From contig NZ_OZ221287.1 in the NCBI RefSeq assembly GCF_965118125.1, positions 1,550,001 through 1,614,000 on the forward strand: 64,000 nt of DNA, read 5' to 3'. Below are positions 1 to 7,716 of the stretch, one piece after another (the stretch's first letter is position 1; every line of letters starts with the position of its first letter). Origin of the DNA: Pararobbsia alpina_A (lineage in GTDB: Bacteria; Pseudomonadota; Gammaproteobacteria; Burkholderiales; Burkholderiaceae). The position numbers and the translations under genes were made by a program. A model generated the notes under the pieces. The model did not search any database, was not told the origin of the DNA, and was given only the letters and a program-made list of their open reading frames with translations.

Positions 1-1
1 G

Positions 2-151
2 CAATGGAAGCTGGCCGGACGTGTTCCGCCCGAGCACTGTCCAAAGATCGAACGCATGTTGGACGGCGCCGTCCGGTGCGAAGAACTGAACGACCGCGTC
101 GACTGGGCATACGTGCGATCGACGCAGCCTGCCGGGCAGACCTCCGCGTGA
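2..151 (+). CDS. YdaS/Cro-like phage transcriptional regulator, 3' end only
   Basis: The reading frame is open from the first bases to a TGA at 149-151 and encodes 49 residues. It shows the C-terminal signature of YdaS/Cro-like prophage regulators: a WxLxGR..P..HCPxIER stretch, then VRCEELxxxVDWAY. These small helix-turn-helix proteins usually sit opposite the repressor and open the early operon. A perfect terminator hairpin follows at 158. The N-terminal half with the helix-turn-helix lies before the window. A competing frame starting at position 4 was rejected because it lacks family resemblance. Confidence 0.75.
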   Translation, partial: QWKLAGRVPPEHCPKIERMLDGAVRCEELNDRVDWAYVRSTQPAGQTSA

Positions 152-157
152 CACCGC

Positions 158-188
158 GACCATGCCGTGAGACGCATGGTCTTTTTTT
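158..188 (+). terminator. Rho-independent terminator after the Cro-like gene
   Basis: A perfect 8-bp stem (GACCATGC at 158-165 with GCATGGTC at 174-181) with an 8-nt loop is followed by seven T (182-188). It separates the Cro-like gene from the CII-like gene, in the position of a lambda tR1-type early terminator. Confidence 0.85.
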
Positions 189-239
189 CGCTGCGGCGCG
201 TCATTCCAAACGGCTACAAATTATTTGGACGCTACATAC

Positions 240-647
240 ATGGACCAGCCGGCCCTGTTCTACGAATCGATCAACGACGCGCTTGACGCGTGCGTGAAGG
301 CCTGCGGGGGCGCGAAGGTAGTGGCCTCGAAGATCTGGCCGGATAAGACACCTGATGGTGCTCATCGGCTTCTGCTTGCCTGCCTCAACGAGGGCCGAGA
401 CGAGAAGCTCGGGCCCGACCAGGTCATGTTCATTCTCAAGCTCGGACGAGAGAAAGGCTTCCACGGCGCGATGTCATTCCTCGCTGTCGATGCTGGATAT
501 GAAGCGCCGCGGCCTGTCGATTCCGAGAAGCAGGCCAAGCGTCTCGTCGATGTGATTCAGCAGTGCACACAGACGCAGCAGGCCGCACTCAAGCAACTGC
601 AGGCGCTTGCGGAATTGAACCCGACGTTGTTGCGGGCGGTGTCATGA
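240..647 (+). CDS. Phage CII-like regulatory protein
   Basis: 135 aa. The N-terminal half (about residues 8-75) resembles the CII-like regulator family of betaproteobacterial prophages: a helical region containing KVVASKIWPDK and a following HRLLLACLN helix, then a Gln-rich C-terminal helix likely used for oligomerisation. The gene sits just after the Cro-like gene and its terminator, where lambdoid phages place cII. A TTG at 225 is an alternative start; the ATG at 240 is preferred. The stop overlaps the next ATG (ATGA). Function is by position and weak similarity, without a search. Confidence 0.7.
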   Translation: MDQPALFYESINDALDACVKACGGAKVVASKIWPDKTPDGAHRLLLACLNEGRDEKLGPDQVMFILKLGREKGFHGAMSFLAVDAGYEAPRPVDSEKQAKRLVDVIQQCTQTQQAALKQLQALAELNPTLLRAVS

Positions 648-835
648 CACCCGACCTGCGCGACGCCGCCAATTACCTCCGCGCGTATTTCATCGCGCGC
701 CAGGCGAAGGCGCATGCATCGCCGCTGCATCTGCGCGAGCACGAACGCAGCGACGACTTGAATTTTTTTTGCTCACCCGTCGGTAACTCCGACTCGTCAG
801 CAGAGTTTGTGCCTTGCAACACATTCGGGGCCTGA
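644..835 (+). CDS. Small hypothetical phage early protein
   Basis: 63 aa, no recognised domain. The ATG overlaps the CII-like stop codon (ATGA), which argues for translational coupling and for this being a real gene. The N-terminal half is basic and helical (LRDAANYLRAYFIARQ); the C-terminal half is polar and includes two cysteines. It is probably an early accessory protein of the phage. Confidence 0.5.
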   Translation: MTPDLRDAANYLRAYFIARQAKAHASPLHLREHERSDDLNFFCSPVGNSDSSAEFVPCNTFGA

Positions 836-839
836 AAGT

Positions 840-1025
840 ATGAACGGGACACAGGAAGAGATCGACGCCGCTCGCGAGGCAAGGATTGCCGAGTACGCCC
901 AAGCGATCGTTACGGCACTGACGGGTGAAGAGCGCCGGCGCGCTTACGTGCGCATGTGCGACGAGATCCACAAACGCTCGCCGCAGCAAATCGCTCGTAT
1001 GGAACAGCAGCAAGCACTGAGGTAA
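840..1025 (+). CDS. Small hypothetical phage early protein, helical
   Basis: 61 aa, rich in Glu, Ala and Arg and predicted almost fully helical. It lies 4 bp after the previous gene and 6 bp before the replication initiator, inside the early operon. The ATG at 840 is preferred because an upstream in-frame start would run into the previous gene. No function can be assigned. Confidence 0.55.
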   Translation: MNGTQEEIDAAREARIAEYAQAIVTALTGEERRRAYVRMCDEIHKRSPQQIARMEQQQALR

Positions 1026-1031
1026 GAGGCC

Positions 1032-1919
1032 ATGGCCGACTGGATCAAGATGCGCAGCGGGCTCCTGACGAATCCGAAAGTGATTCGCATGTCGCGCCTG
1101 CTTGCTGAGAGCCGCACATTTATTAATTGGTGGCTGCGTGGCACAAACAAGGTGACGTGTGACGTCACTGTCTACGAAATATGTGACGTCACGGTTGTGA
1201 CGCGCGTGACGGTGGCGTCGTTACTTTCCGTATGGTCTGCCGTCAACGACGCGTCACAGACCGATGGTTTCGTTGCTGGAATTTCGCTTCTCGACGTTGA
1301 TGAAATGGCGGGCGTTCACGGTTTTGGTGAGGCAATGCAAACCGTCGGATGGCTCCAAATTTCAGATGATGGAATACTTTTCCCGAATTTCAGCGAACAC
1401 AATACTGTTGGAAAAGCCCGTCAGGTAAAGGGTTCCAGCAGCGCGAAGACTCCGGCTGAGCGCACGCGAGCATGGCGCGATCGAAAGCGCCAACTCGAAC
1501 TTGATGTGACGGGTGACGCAACGACGTCACGAGACGTAACAGTGACGTCACAGCGTGACGACAGAGAAGAGAAGAATAGAGAAGATATAAAACCCTCTAC
1601 GTCGAACGTCACGAGTGACGCATTCGACTCGTTCTGGTCGGCGTATCCGAAGAAGGTCGCGAAGGACACGGCGAAGCGATCCTTTGCAAAACTCAAACCC
1701 GATGCTGCGTTGCTCGATCGGATGCTTGCCGCAGTCGCCGCTGCAAAACTTTCGGACCAGTGGCGCAAGGACGGTGGCCAGTTCGTGCCGAACCCCACCA
1801 CGTGGCTGAATCAGCGCCGGTGGGAAGACGAGACCACAGGGCATGCGCCGACAAACGGCGTTGACCGGTACGAGGCGATCGACCCTGTGCAGGCCGCATG
1901 GATGCGGGGTGCGATATGA
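1032..1919 (+). CDS. Phage replication initiator (lambda O-type role) carrying internal repeats
   Basis: 295 aa. The N-terminus (MADWIKMRSGLL) and the C-terminal segment about residues 195-265 (FWSAYPKKVAKDTAKRSF, then WLNQRRWEDE) are typical of phage replication proteins that load a DnaB helicase. A helicase gene follows two positions downstream. The middle is low-complexity and its DNA holds two clusters of GTGACGTCAC/GTGACG repeats next to a purine-rich tract, the arrangement of the lambda origin inside gene O. The repeats encode odd Asp-Val-Thr-Val runs near residues 40-60 and 155-180. A GAGG-type ribosome site precedes the ATG; the stop overlaps the next ATG. Confidence 0.8.
   Translation: MADWIKMRSGLLTNPKVIRMSRLLAESRTFINWWLRGTNKVTCDVTVYEICDVTVVTRVTVASLLSVWSAVNDASQTDGFVAGISLLDVDEMAGVHGFGEAMQTVGWLQISDDGILFPNFSEHNTVGKARQVKGSSSAKTPAERTRAWRDRKRQLELDVTGDATTSRDVTVTSQRDDREEKNREDIKPSTSNVTSDAFDSFWSAYPKKVAKDTAKRSFAKLKPDAALLDRMLAAVAAAKLSDQWRKDGGQFVPNPTTWLNQRRWEDETTGHAPTNGVDRYEAIDPVQAAWMRGAI
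1152..1211 (+). repeat. Iteron-like repeat cluster 1 in the initiator gene
   Basis: The palindrome GTGACGTCAC occurs at 1159-1168 and 1183-1192. GTGACG half-copies lie at 1152, 1197 and 1206. All are inside the coding sequence of the replication initiator. Confidence 0.7.
1506..1620 (+). other. Putative phage replication origin: repeat cluster 2 plus purine-rich tract
   Basis: GTGACG half-sites at 1506, 1513 and 1555, a GACGTCAC at 1523-1530, a full GTGACGTCAC at 1542-1551, then an almost pure A/G tract (about 1561-1590) and two more half-sites at 1606-1620. Repeats next to an easily melted purine-rich segment inside the initiator gene match the known layout of lambdoid origins. Binding of the encoded protein is inferred. 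Confidence 0.6.
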
Positions 1920-2404
1920 GCCGCCTGCCGCAGAACGCCGAGCCGCTCGTCGCCATGCGCCAGCGCGGTGAGAAGCCCGAAGCGATGGTGCTCGTCAGCC
2001 TCGTTGGCAAACTCGATTTTCCGAATCTGACGCTGATCGCACGGTCGTCTCAGGCGTACGACTGGCGCGTTCTGACCGGGCTCGATGTCGAGGTGTTTGC
2101 CTCGCATGCGGTGCCGTTCGACGAGGTTCTCCGCACGCTCGCCGCTATCGCCGCAGTCGTGCCGGCCTCGATGGTCCTGACCTTTCCCGGACACGCACGG
2201 GTGCACTGCGGCGATTGGGCGCAGATCAGCGATTTCCGCCTGTTCGACTGGTTTCCGATCCCCGTCGATGTGATGCGATATCGCAACGGCAGCAAGCTTT
2301 CGGCGTTGCTGTGGGGCGAGCTCGGCAAAGCGCTGCCCATCCCGTACGTGGAAGCAACCGAGGCATTCCTGGCCGTGGCGCAGGAGGCACAGAAATGCGC
2401 GTGA
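1916..2404 (+). CDS. Conserved-looking hypothetical phage protein
   Basis: 162 aa between initiator and helicase, overlapping both (ATGA with the first, 10 bp with the second). It appears soluble and mixed alpha/beta, with no motif recognised. The ATG at 1916 is chosen for the 4-bp overlap. The position suggests a replication accessory role, such as helicase loader or primase helper; no catalytic motif supports this. Confidence 0.6.
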   Translation: MSRLPQNAEPLVAMRQRGEKPEAMVLVSLVGKLDFPNLTLIARSSQAYDWRVLTGLDVEVFASHAVPFDEVLRTLAAIAAVVPASMVLTFPGHARVHCGDWAQISDFRLFDWFPIPVDVMRYRNGSKLSALLWGELGKALPIPYVEATEAFLAVAQEAQKCA

Positions 2405-3354
2405 TTGCTGACGACATTGACTGGAACGCCTACGCCAACGATGCAGACGATGGCCGAGCAGACGTGCGCCGCGCGTCCGATTGGGCCGACGCCGTGGCGA
2501 AGCTTTTCCACGGCGAAGACGAACAAGCCGTCGGTACCGCCACGCCATGGGCCAAGGTCGAGAACAGGATCATGTTCCGGCCGGGCGAGGTCACGCTGTG
2601 GCCCGGCATCAACGGTCACGGCAAGTCGGGGACTGTCGGCTACGTGATGCTCAACGCCATGGTGCACGGCGCGCGCGCGTGCATCGCTTCGCACGAGATG
2701 GCGCCGGAAGCGACGATGAGCCGCATGTGCCGCCAGGCCGCCGGGTCGAACCTTCCCACGCTCGAACTGATCGAGCGCTTCCACCGCTGGACCGACGATC
2801 GGCTGTGGCTCTACGTGCATCGCGGTGCCGTCACGCCGCAACGCATGATTGCCGTGTCGCGCTACTGCCGCAAAGAACTCGGCGTCGATCACATGGTCAT
2901 CGACAGCCTCATGAAATGCGGCATCGCACCAGACGATTACAACGGGCAAAAGAACTTTGTCGATGCGCTGTGCGTGCTCGCGCGTGACACCGGTTTGCAC
3001 ATCCACCTCGTGCACCACATGCGCAAAGGTGAGCGTGAAACCGACGTGCCCGACAAATTCGGCGTCAAGGGCGCTGGCGAGATTTCCGACCTCGTCGACA
3101 ACGTGCTCATCGTCTTTCGCAACAAGCGCAAGGAAACCCAACTCGAGACCGAGACGGACCCGAAGAAGCGCGACGAAGCCGCGGTCATGCCGGACTCGTT
3201 CCTCATCTGCGCCAAGCAGCGGCATTTCACGTGGGAAGGGAAGGTGTCCCTGTGGTTTGACAAGGACAGCCAGCAATTGCTTGAAGGACCGAGCGCGGGG
3301 CGTCATTACATCGACTTCGCGTCGGGGACCTGGAAGCAGGAATGGAAACGATAG
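2395..3354 (+). CDS. DnaB-like replicative helicase / RecA-fold ATPase
   Basis: 319 aa. A Walker A motif GxNGHGKSG lies at residues 71-79, inside a RecA-type fold. A Walker B-like HMVIDS strand follows at about 160, and a LVHHMRKG element further on resembles the H4/sensor region of DnaB and T7 gp4 helicases. The usual N-terminal primase or DnaB N-domain is absent, as in many phage single-domain helicases. It should unwind phage DNA at the fork with the initiator encoded upstream. The ATG at 2395 overlaps the previous gene by 10 bp, with GGAGG shortly upstream. Confidence 0.85.
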   Translation: MRVIADDIDWNAYANDADDGRADVRRASDWADAVAKLFHGEDEQAVGTATPWAKVENRIMFRPGEVTLWPGINGHGKSGTVGYVMLNAMVHGARACIASHEMAPEATMSRMCRQAAGSNLPTLELIERFHRWTDDRLWLYVHRGAVTPQRMIAVSRYCRKELGVDHMVIDSLMKCGIAPDDYNGQKNFVDALCVLARDTGLHIHLVHHMRKGERETDVPDKFGVKGAGEISDLVDNVLIVFRNKRKETQLETETDPKKRDEAAVMPDSFLICAKQRHFTWEGKVSLWFDKDSQQLLEGPSAGRHYIDFASGTWKQEWKR

Positions 3355-3364
3355 GAGACCAGTC

Positions 3365-3682
3365 ATGACCGGAAGAACTCAACTCGGGGTGCTCGACTTC
3401 CTCGAGTCGCACACCGAATCCAGCAGCCCAGAGATTGCGAAGGCGCTCGGCGAGCAGCGTCATCGCATCTCGGCTGTCATGAACAACCTTGAGCGGCAGT
3501 GCTTGGTGGTCCGCACCCGCGAAGTTGGCCGATCGAACAACCGGACTATTTTCTGGCGCCTCGCGACCGACGACGAGATCCTGCACCCGCCCAAGCGCGG
3601 CAAGCCCGAATTTCCCGAGAACTGGCCGCGCGTCGACCGGCTCCTTTACGACTGCATGCTCAACATGGTGAGGGCGTCATGA
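3365..3682 (+). CDS. Winged-helix DNA-binding protein
   Basis: 105 aa. Residues about 8-60 form a MarR/Lrp-like winged helix: a helix, SSPEIAKALGEQRHRISAVM as the HTH, then a beta wing ending in IFWRL. It is preceded by AGGAGA and overlaps the next ATG. It may regulate phage genes or act at the origin; the target is unknown. Confidence 0.7.
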   Translation: MTGRTQLGVLDFLESHTESSSPEIAKALGEQRHRISAVMNNLERQCLVVRTREVGRSNNRTIFWRLATDDEILHPPKRGKPEFPENWPRVDRLLYDCMLNMVRAS

Positions 3683-3954
3683 AACTCGAAGACAACGGCT
3701 GGCGTCATCTTCCGTGGCGGCCAGCGCAGACGGTCATTGTTCGATCCGACCTGTCGTTCGAGGCTGAAACCGAATGCGCGCGTGAGGCGAATCGCATCCT
3801 CGCCGAGGCCATGCAATCGGCCGCGATCAAGTCGGAACTCGACCGGCAAATGCTCTCAGCTGCAATGCGTCACGCGCAGTCGAAGGAAGCAACCTACGTC
3901 GACATGTCACGCAGCGCGATCGTGCCCCTGCAACGGCCGGAGAAGGAACTGTGA
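3679..3954 (+). CDS. Hypothetical phage protein
   Basis: 91 aa. The N-terminus is Trp-rich (GWRHLPWRP), followed by a helical region. It overlaps its neighbours on both sides by 4 bp, so it is clearly part of the early operon. No domain recognised. Confidence 0.6.
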   Translation: MKLEDNGWRHLPWRPAQTVIVRSDLSFEAETECAREANRILAEAMQSAAIKSELDRQMLSAAMRHAQSKEATYVDMSRSAIVPLQRPEKEL

Positions 3955-4430
3955 GCACACTCCTCGCAATCGATCCGGGCACAACGCAAAGCGGTTGGGT
4001 GATCGTCGAAGATTCCCGTGTGATGCAGAGCGGTGTGATGCCCAATCCTGACATGCTCAACTTCATCGACGATTGCCGGTTCTGCGACGACATGGCGATC
4101 GAGATGATTGCAAGCTACGGCATGGCAGTGGGCCGAGAGGTATTCGAAACGTGCGTGTGGATCGGCCGCTTTATCGAATGCTTCCGCGATCCCGACCTCG
4201 TGCGCCTCGTCTATCGCAAGGACGTCAAGCTGCACCTCTGCGGTACGCCGCGCGCCAAGGACGCCAATATCCGGCAAGCGCTAATCGATCTATACCCGGC
4301 GACGGGCGGCGGCAAGACTCCACAGATCGGCACCAAATCGCAACCGGGACCGCTCTACGGTGTGACATCGCACGCGTGGCCTGCGCTTGCCGTTGCCGTA
4401 ACTGCCAATGCACAGCGGAGGGCAGCGTGA
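3951..4430 (+). CDS. RuvC-like Holliday junction resolvase
   Basis: 159 aa, the usual size of RuvC-type nucleases. The N-terminal LLAIDPGTTQSGW supplies the first catalytic Asp, AIEMI at about residue 50 supplies the conserved Glu, and the C-terminal GVTSHAWPALAVA corresponds to the final active-site helix, where His stands near the position of an Asp in RuvC. It would resolve branched phage DNA before packaging. The start is a GTG overlapping the previous stop, with GGAGAAGGA upstream. Confidence 0.8.
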   Translation: MSTLLAIDPGTTQSGWVIVEDSRVMQSGVMPNPDMLNFIDDCRFCDDMAIEMIASYGMAVGREVFETCVWIGRFIECFRDPDLVRLVYRKDVKLHLCGTPRAKDANIRQALIDLYPATGGGKTPQIGTKSQPGPLYGVTSHAWPALAVAVTANAQRRAA

Positions 4431-4591
4431 ACCAATACCCGATGTTTTACCGCACGGCATGTGGCGCGCTCCGCCTGGTCAATTCGGAAGCGGAATTGAA
4501 GGGCGCCATCCGAGCTGACCGAATCGCGATATGCATCGCTGTCGTAGTCAATGTGGCTCTCGGCATCGCGCTTTGCGTTTTCCTCCCCTAA
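4427..4591 (+). CDS. Small single-pass membrane protein
   Basis: 54 aa. A GTG start overlaps the resolvase stop. The C-terminal half is one hydrophobic helix (AICIAVVVNVALGIALCVFL). The function is unknown; small membrane proteins at this place often have roles in exclusion or lysis control. Confidence 0.5.
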   Translation: MNQYPMFYRTACGALRLVNSEAELKGAIRADRIAICIAVVVNVALGIALCVFLP

Positions 4592-4604
4592 AACGGAGAC
4601 CACC

Positions 4605-4850
4605 ATGAAACTCAGCACTCTCTTTGTCATTCTTGTGTGTGTGGCGGCTGGTGCGATCGGAGGGTCACAAATCGGCCAGCACATCGAGCGCGACCGCATC
4701 CAGGCCACTTGCGAAGATGACAGAGCCGCCACCGTCATAAACGGGGTGAAGTACGAATGCTTGAGCCCGGCACTTGCTCAGAAGTTGCACGAGATAATCG
4801 AACAACTGATGCATCAGGGCGAACAGCAGCCGAAAGGGCCGAGCGCATGA
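4605..4850 (+). CDS. Small exported or membrane-anchored protein
   Basis: 81 aa. The first 22 residues form a signal peptide or N-terminal anchor (MKLSTLFVILVCVAAGAIGG). The rest is hydrophilic with two cysteines, which suggests a periplasmic domain that could form a disulphide. ACGGAGA precedes the ATG; the stop overlaps the next gene. Confidence 0.6.
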   Translation: MKLSTLFVILVCVAAGAIGGSQIGQHIERDRIQATCEDDRAATVINGVKYECLSPALAQKLHEIIEQLMHQGEQQPKGPSA

Positions 4851-5302
4851 CAGGCGTCCTTGCGATCGAAGCGCCGACAACAAAGACGGGGTGCGCCGTG
4901 GACAGAATTGATGACTTGCTATTCGACTGGTACATCTGGTCGCAGGGCTATAACCCGGGCGTCGACTATCAGGCGTTTGATAGCTCCTGCGCGCAATCTC
5001 GCACCAGTCGTCAATGGATGGATTACGACGAGATCGATGCCGAGGTCGAATGGGCTATCAAGAAAGGGATTGGCAAGCTGCTCGACCCGATGATTCAGAA
5101 ATTGCATCTGCCCGCTCGTGTGGCGATCAACACGGCCATGCGCAATTTTGAGGCGGGTGTCGAAGTCTGGTCGTCGATGCGCTTGCACGGCGTCGACCTT
5201 GCGGCGGAGTATGCGCAGGCCAAAGCGATTCTATGTCCGCAACTAGTCGCTGCCGGTTTGCTTACACAAGATGCTTGTAAACCCGCAGAAACTGCCCTAT
5301 AG
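4847..5302 (+). CDS. Candidate late-gene regulator (lambda Q-like position)
   Basis: 151 aa from the ATG, or 134 aa from a GTG at 4899 (VDRIDDLLFDWYIW), which may be the true start. Helical, Trp/Tyr-rich, no zinc motif seen. It is the last early gene and is directly followed by a promoter and two tandem terminators before the late genes, the layout of lambda Q-pR'-tR'. The role as an antiterminator is inferred from position alone; the family was not identified. Confidence 0.6.
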   Translation: MTGVLAIEAPTTKTGCAVDRIDDLLFDWYIWSQGYNPGVDYQAFDSSCAQSRTSRQWMDYDEIDAEVEWAIKKGIGKLLDPMIQKLHLPARVAINTAMRNFEAGVEVWSSMRLHGVDLAAEYAQAKAILCPQLVAAGLLTQDACKPAETAL

Positions 5303-5303
5303 T
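5275..5303 (+). promoter_or_regulatory. Putative late promoter (pR'-like)
   Basis: TTGTAA (5275-5280), 17 bp, TATAGT (5298-5303), overlapping the end of the candidate regulator gene. The transcript would meet terminators at 5334 and 5414 before the late genes. A small GGGA/TCCC inverted repeat lies between promoter and terminator (about 5315-5328). Confidence 0.6.
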
Positions 5304-5333
5304 GCGCACCAGTTGGGATAATTGTCCCTAGAG

Positions 5334-5375
5334 AGCCCCGCCAGTTCACGCTGAGCGGGGCTTTTGCGTTTTTAC
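5334..5375 (+). terminator. Terminator tR'-like 1
   Basis: Perfect 8-bp stem AGCCCCGC (5334-5341) / GCGGGGCT (5355-5362), then interrupted T runs. It sits about 20 bp after the expected start of the late transcript. Confidence 0.8.
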
Positions 5376-5413
5376 CGCGTCTCCTCCAGGTGCTCATGTG
5401 AGTGCTGGATTGA

Positions 5414-5451
5414 GCCCCGACTGCTCCTCCGACGGTCGGGGCTTCTTTTTT
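5414..5451 (+). terminator. Terminator tR'-like 2
   Basis: Perfect stem GCCCCGAC (5414-5421) / GTCGGGGC (5435-5442), followed by TTCTTTTTT. Second of two tandem terminators between the late promoter and the first late gene. Confidence 0.85.
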
Positions 5452-5462
5452 GGAGCAACGAA

Positions 5463-5720
5463 ATGGCGAAGCTCACCACAAAGGCCCGCAAGGCAATGCC
5501 GGCGAAGGAATTCGGTCTGCCCGGCAAGAAGGCATATCCGATGGAAGACGCCAGCCACGCAGCCAATGCGAAGGCTCGCGCATCGCAGGCAGTCAACGCT
5601 GGCCGCATGTCGAAATCAACCGAATCGAAGATCGACGCCAAGGCCGATCGCGTGATGGGCAAGCGCGGCGACGTGCAGCATCCGCAGTCGCACGACGAAT
5701 TCGAGGCGCTGGGCAAATGA
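5463..5720 (+). CDS. Small basic phage protein (DUF6582-like)
   Basis: 85 aa, Lys/Ala-rich. It has the MAKLTTKARKAMPAKEFGLPG start and a KxAYPMxDASHAxNA segment common in small prophage proteins of unknown role. First gene after the tandem terminators; ATGA overlap with the next gene. Confidence 0.7.
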   Translation: MAKLTTKARKAMPAKEFGLPGKKAYPMEDASHAANAKARASQAVNAGRMSKSTESKIDAKADRVMGKRGDVQHPQSHDEFEALGK

Positions 5721-5812
5721 TCTGGCGCGTGCTCGGCTGGACTGCTTCGATGGCGATCTTGATCGCGATCATCGCAGGCATCGCTCTGGCCGGGCAGCCA
5801 TTGAAGTGCTGA
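5717..5812 (+). CDS. 31-residue membrane peptide
   Basis: The ATG overlaps the preceding stop (ATGA). The product is nearly one hydrophobic helix (ASMAILIAIIAGIALA) with a C-terminal cysteine. It could be a small accessory membrane peptide; without homology it remains tentative. Confidence 0.4.
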   Translation: MIWRVLGWTASMAILIAIIAGIALAGQPLKC

Positions 5813-5845
5813 CTTGGAGCGCTACCCGAAAGGGCGCGGCTGAAG

Positions 5846-6226
5846 ATGGCGAGTACATACAAACCCGAGTACGACGAGTTGGGGCGGAATTATTGCCTGC
5901 TCGGCGCCACGGACGAGGACATTGCGCGATTCATGGGCATCACGGCGCGCACGTTGCGGAACTGGAAGACGTCCCACCCGTCCTTCGCTGAGGCCCTTGA
6001 GAAGGGCAAGGCGTGGGCCGATTCGCTGGTCGCGCGCTCGCTCTATGACCGTGCCATCGGCGGCGACACGACGGCTTGCATCTTCTGGCTCAAGAACCGT
6101 CAGAAGCACGCCTGGCGCGATCGGCACGAGATCGACCATAGCGGCAAGGTCGCGGTCGATCCGATCCAGCATCTGTTGATGCAGGTCGAAGGCAGCACAC
6201 TCAAGCCAAAGGAAGCGAAGCTTTGA
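5846..6226 (+). CDS. Terminase small subunit
   Basis: 126 aa. Residues about 20-42 form a helix-turn-helix (ATDEDIARFMGITARTLRNW), followed by helical oligomerisation segments, as in phage terminase small subunits that recognise the packaging site. It is immediately upstream of, and overlaps, the large subunit, whose start is a TTG inside this stop codon. Confidence 0.88.
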   Translation: MASTYKPEYDELGRNYCLLGATDEDIARFMGITARTLRNWKTSHPSFAEALEKGKAWADSLVARSLYDRAIGGDTTACIFWLKNRQKHAWRDRHEIDHSGKVAVDPIQHLLMQVEGSTLKPKEAKL

Positions 6227-7716
6227 ACGCTCGGCTGAACGTCGAAGACTGGAAAAACCCAGTCTGGCGTTTGCACAACCTGTACTGGATCACGGACAAG
6301 TCGGGCGCGGTCGTCAAGTTCAAGCCGAACGCGGAGCAGACCGAGTTCCTTGAGGCGCTGCACTACCGCAACGTGATCCTGAAGGCACGGCAGCTTGGTT
6401 TCTCGACACTGATCCAGTTGATCTTCCTCGATGCGTGCGTGTTCAACTCGAACGTGCGTGCAGGGGTTATCGCTGACTCGCTCGATAACGTCACGATCAT
6501 CTTCCGGGACAAGATCAAGTTCGCGTATGACCGCCTCCCGGAGGGAATTCGCGCTGAACGCATGCCTATGCAGGACAGCACGAGCGAGTTGCTGTTGTCG
6601 AACAACTCGAGCGTGCGTGTGGGCACGTCGATGCGCTCCGGCACGCTTCAGTATCTGCACGTGTCGGAGTTCGGGAAGATCTGCGCCAAGCATCCTGAGA
6701 AGGCGCGGGAAATCGTAACGGGCGCGATCCCCGCCGTGGCGCAGGACGGTTTCCTGTTCGTCGAATCGACTGCCGAAGGACGCGAAGGACCGTTCTACGA
6801 CATGGTTGAACGCGCCCGCAAGCGTGTCGGCCAGCCGCATCTGGCGATCGAGGAGAAATTCCACTTCTTCCCGTGGTGGCGCCGCGGCGAGTACGAGGCG
6901 GATCCGGCCACAGTTGTGACCTCGGACCAGGACCGCACGTATTTCGCAATGATCGAGCGGCGCATTGGTACGCGTCTGAGTGAACGCAAGCGCGCCTGGT
7001 ACATCGCAACGCGCACGGTGCTGCGCGAGGATATGAAGCGCGAGTACCCGAGCACAGCGGACGAGGCATTCGAGGCTTCGAACGAGGGCGCGTGGTATCG
7101 CGAGCAGTTCGACAACATGCGGCGCGACGGTCGTATCTGCCGCGTGCCGTACGAACCGGCAGTGCCCGTCAACACGTTTTGGGATCTCGGCGCGAACGAC
7201 ACGACGGCGATCTGGTTTCATCAGCTCGTCGGTCCTGAGCATCGCTTCCTGCGCTTCTACGAGGCGAACGGTCGATCTCTCGACCACTTCGTGCAATACC
7301 TGCGCGAGACGCGCTATGCGTTCGGCAAGCACTACCTGCCACACGATGGCGATCATAAGCGGCTGCAGTCTGGCTACGCGAACCGCTCGGTCAAAGAGAT
7401 GTTGCAAGACCTGCTGATGCGCGACATCGAGATCGTGCCTCGTATCGAGGACGTGACCGTCGGCATCAATCAGACCCGCATGGCGCTGTCGACAGCATGG
7501 TTCGACGCCGAGGGATGCAAGGAAGGCTTGGGCCACCTCGAGAAGTACTCGAAGGAATGGGACATGAAAGGCGGCTGCTGGAAGGATTACCCGAAGCACG
7601 ATTCGCATTCGAACGCGGCCGACTCGCTTCGTCAGTGGGGCCAGAAACAGCCAAAGCTTGCGACGCGCACCGATTGGGGCGGCGCACTCAACTACGGTAA
7701 ATCGGGAGTCGTATGA
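6223..7716 (+). CDS. Terminase large subunit
   Basis: 497 aa, the usual length. The packaging ATPase shows a degenerate Walker A KARQLGFST (residues 54-62), a Walker B-like LHVSEFG (about 145-151) and the coupling motif ESTAEG (181-186). The nuclease half begins with NTFWDLGANDTTAIW, whose Asp residues fit an RNase H-type active site. The type is close to P22-like headful terminases. The start is TTG in a TTGA overlap with the small subunit, so translation is probably coupled. Confidence 0.93.
   Translation: MNARLNVEDWKNPVWRLHNLYWITDKSGAVVKFKPNAEQTEFLEALHYRNVILKARQLGFSTLIQLIFLDACVFNSNVRAGVIADSLDNVTIIFRDKIKFAYDRLPEGIRAERMPMQDSTSELLLSNNSSVRVGTSMRSGTLQYLHVSEFGKICAKHPEKAREIVTGAIPAVAQDGFLFVESTAEGREGPFYDMVERARKRVGQPHLAIEEKFHFFPWWRRGEYEADPATVVTSDQDRTYFAMIERRIGTRLSERKRAWYIATRTVLREDMKREYPSTADEAFEASNEGAWYREQFDNMRRDGRICRVPYEPAVPVNTFWDLGANDTTAIWFHQLVGPEHRFLRFYEANGRSLDHFVQYLRETRYAFGKHYLPHDGDHKRLQSGYANRSVKEMLQDLLMRDIEIVPRIEDVTVGINQTRMALSTAWFDAEGCKEGLGHLEKYSKEWDMKGGCWKDYPKHDSHSNAADSLRQWGQKQPKLATRTDWGGALNYGKSGVV

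Noticed and set aside
4..297. 97-codon frame at the window start
   Set aside because: Runs through a perfect terminator and into the CII-like gene; the neighbouring frame (2-151) carries the Cro/YdaS signature.
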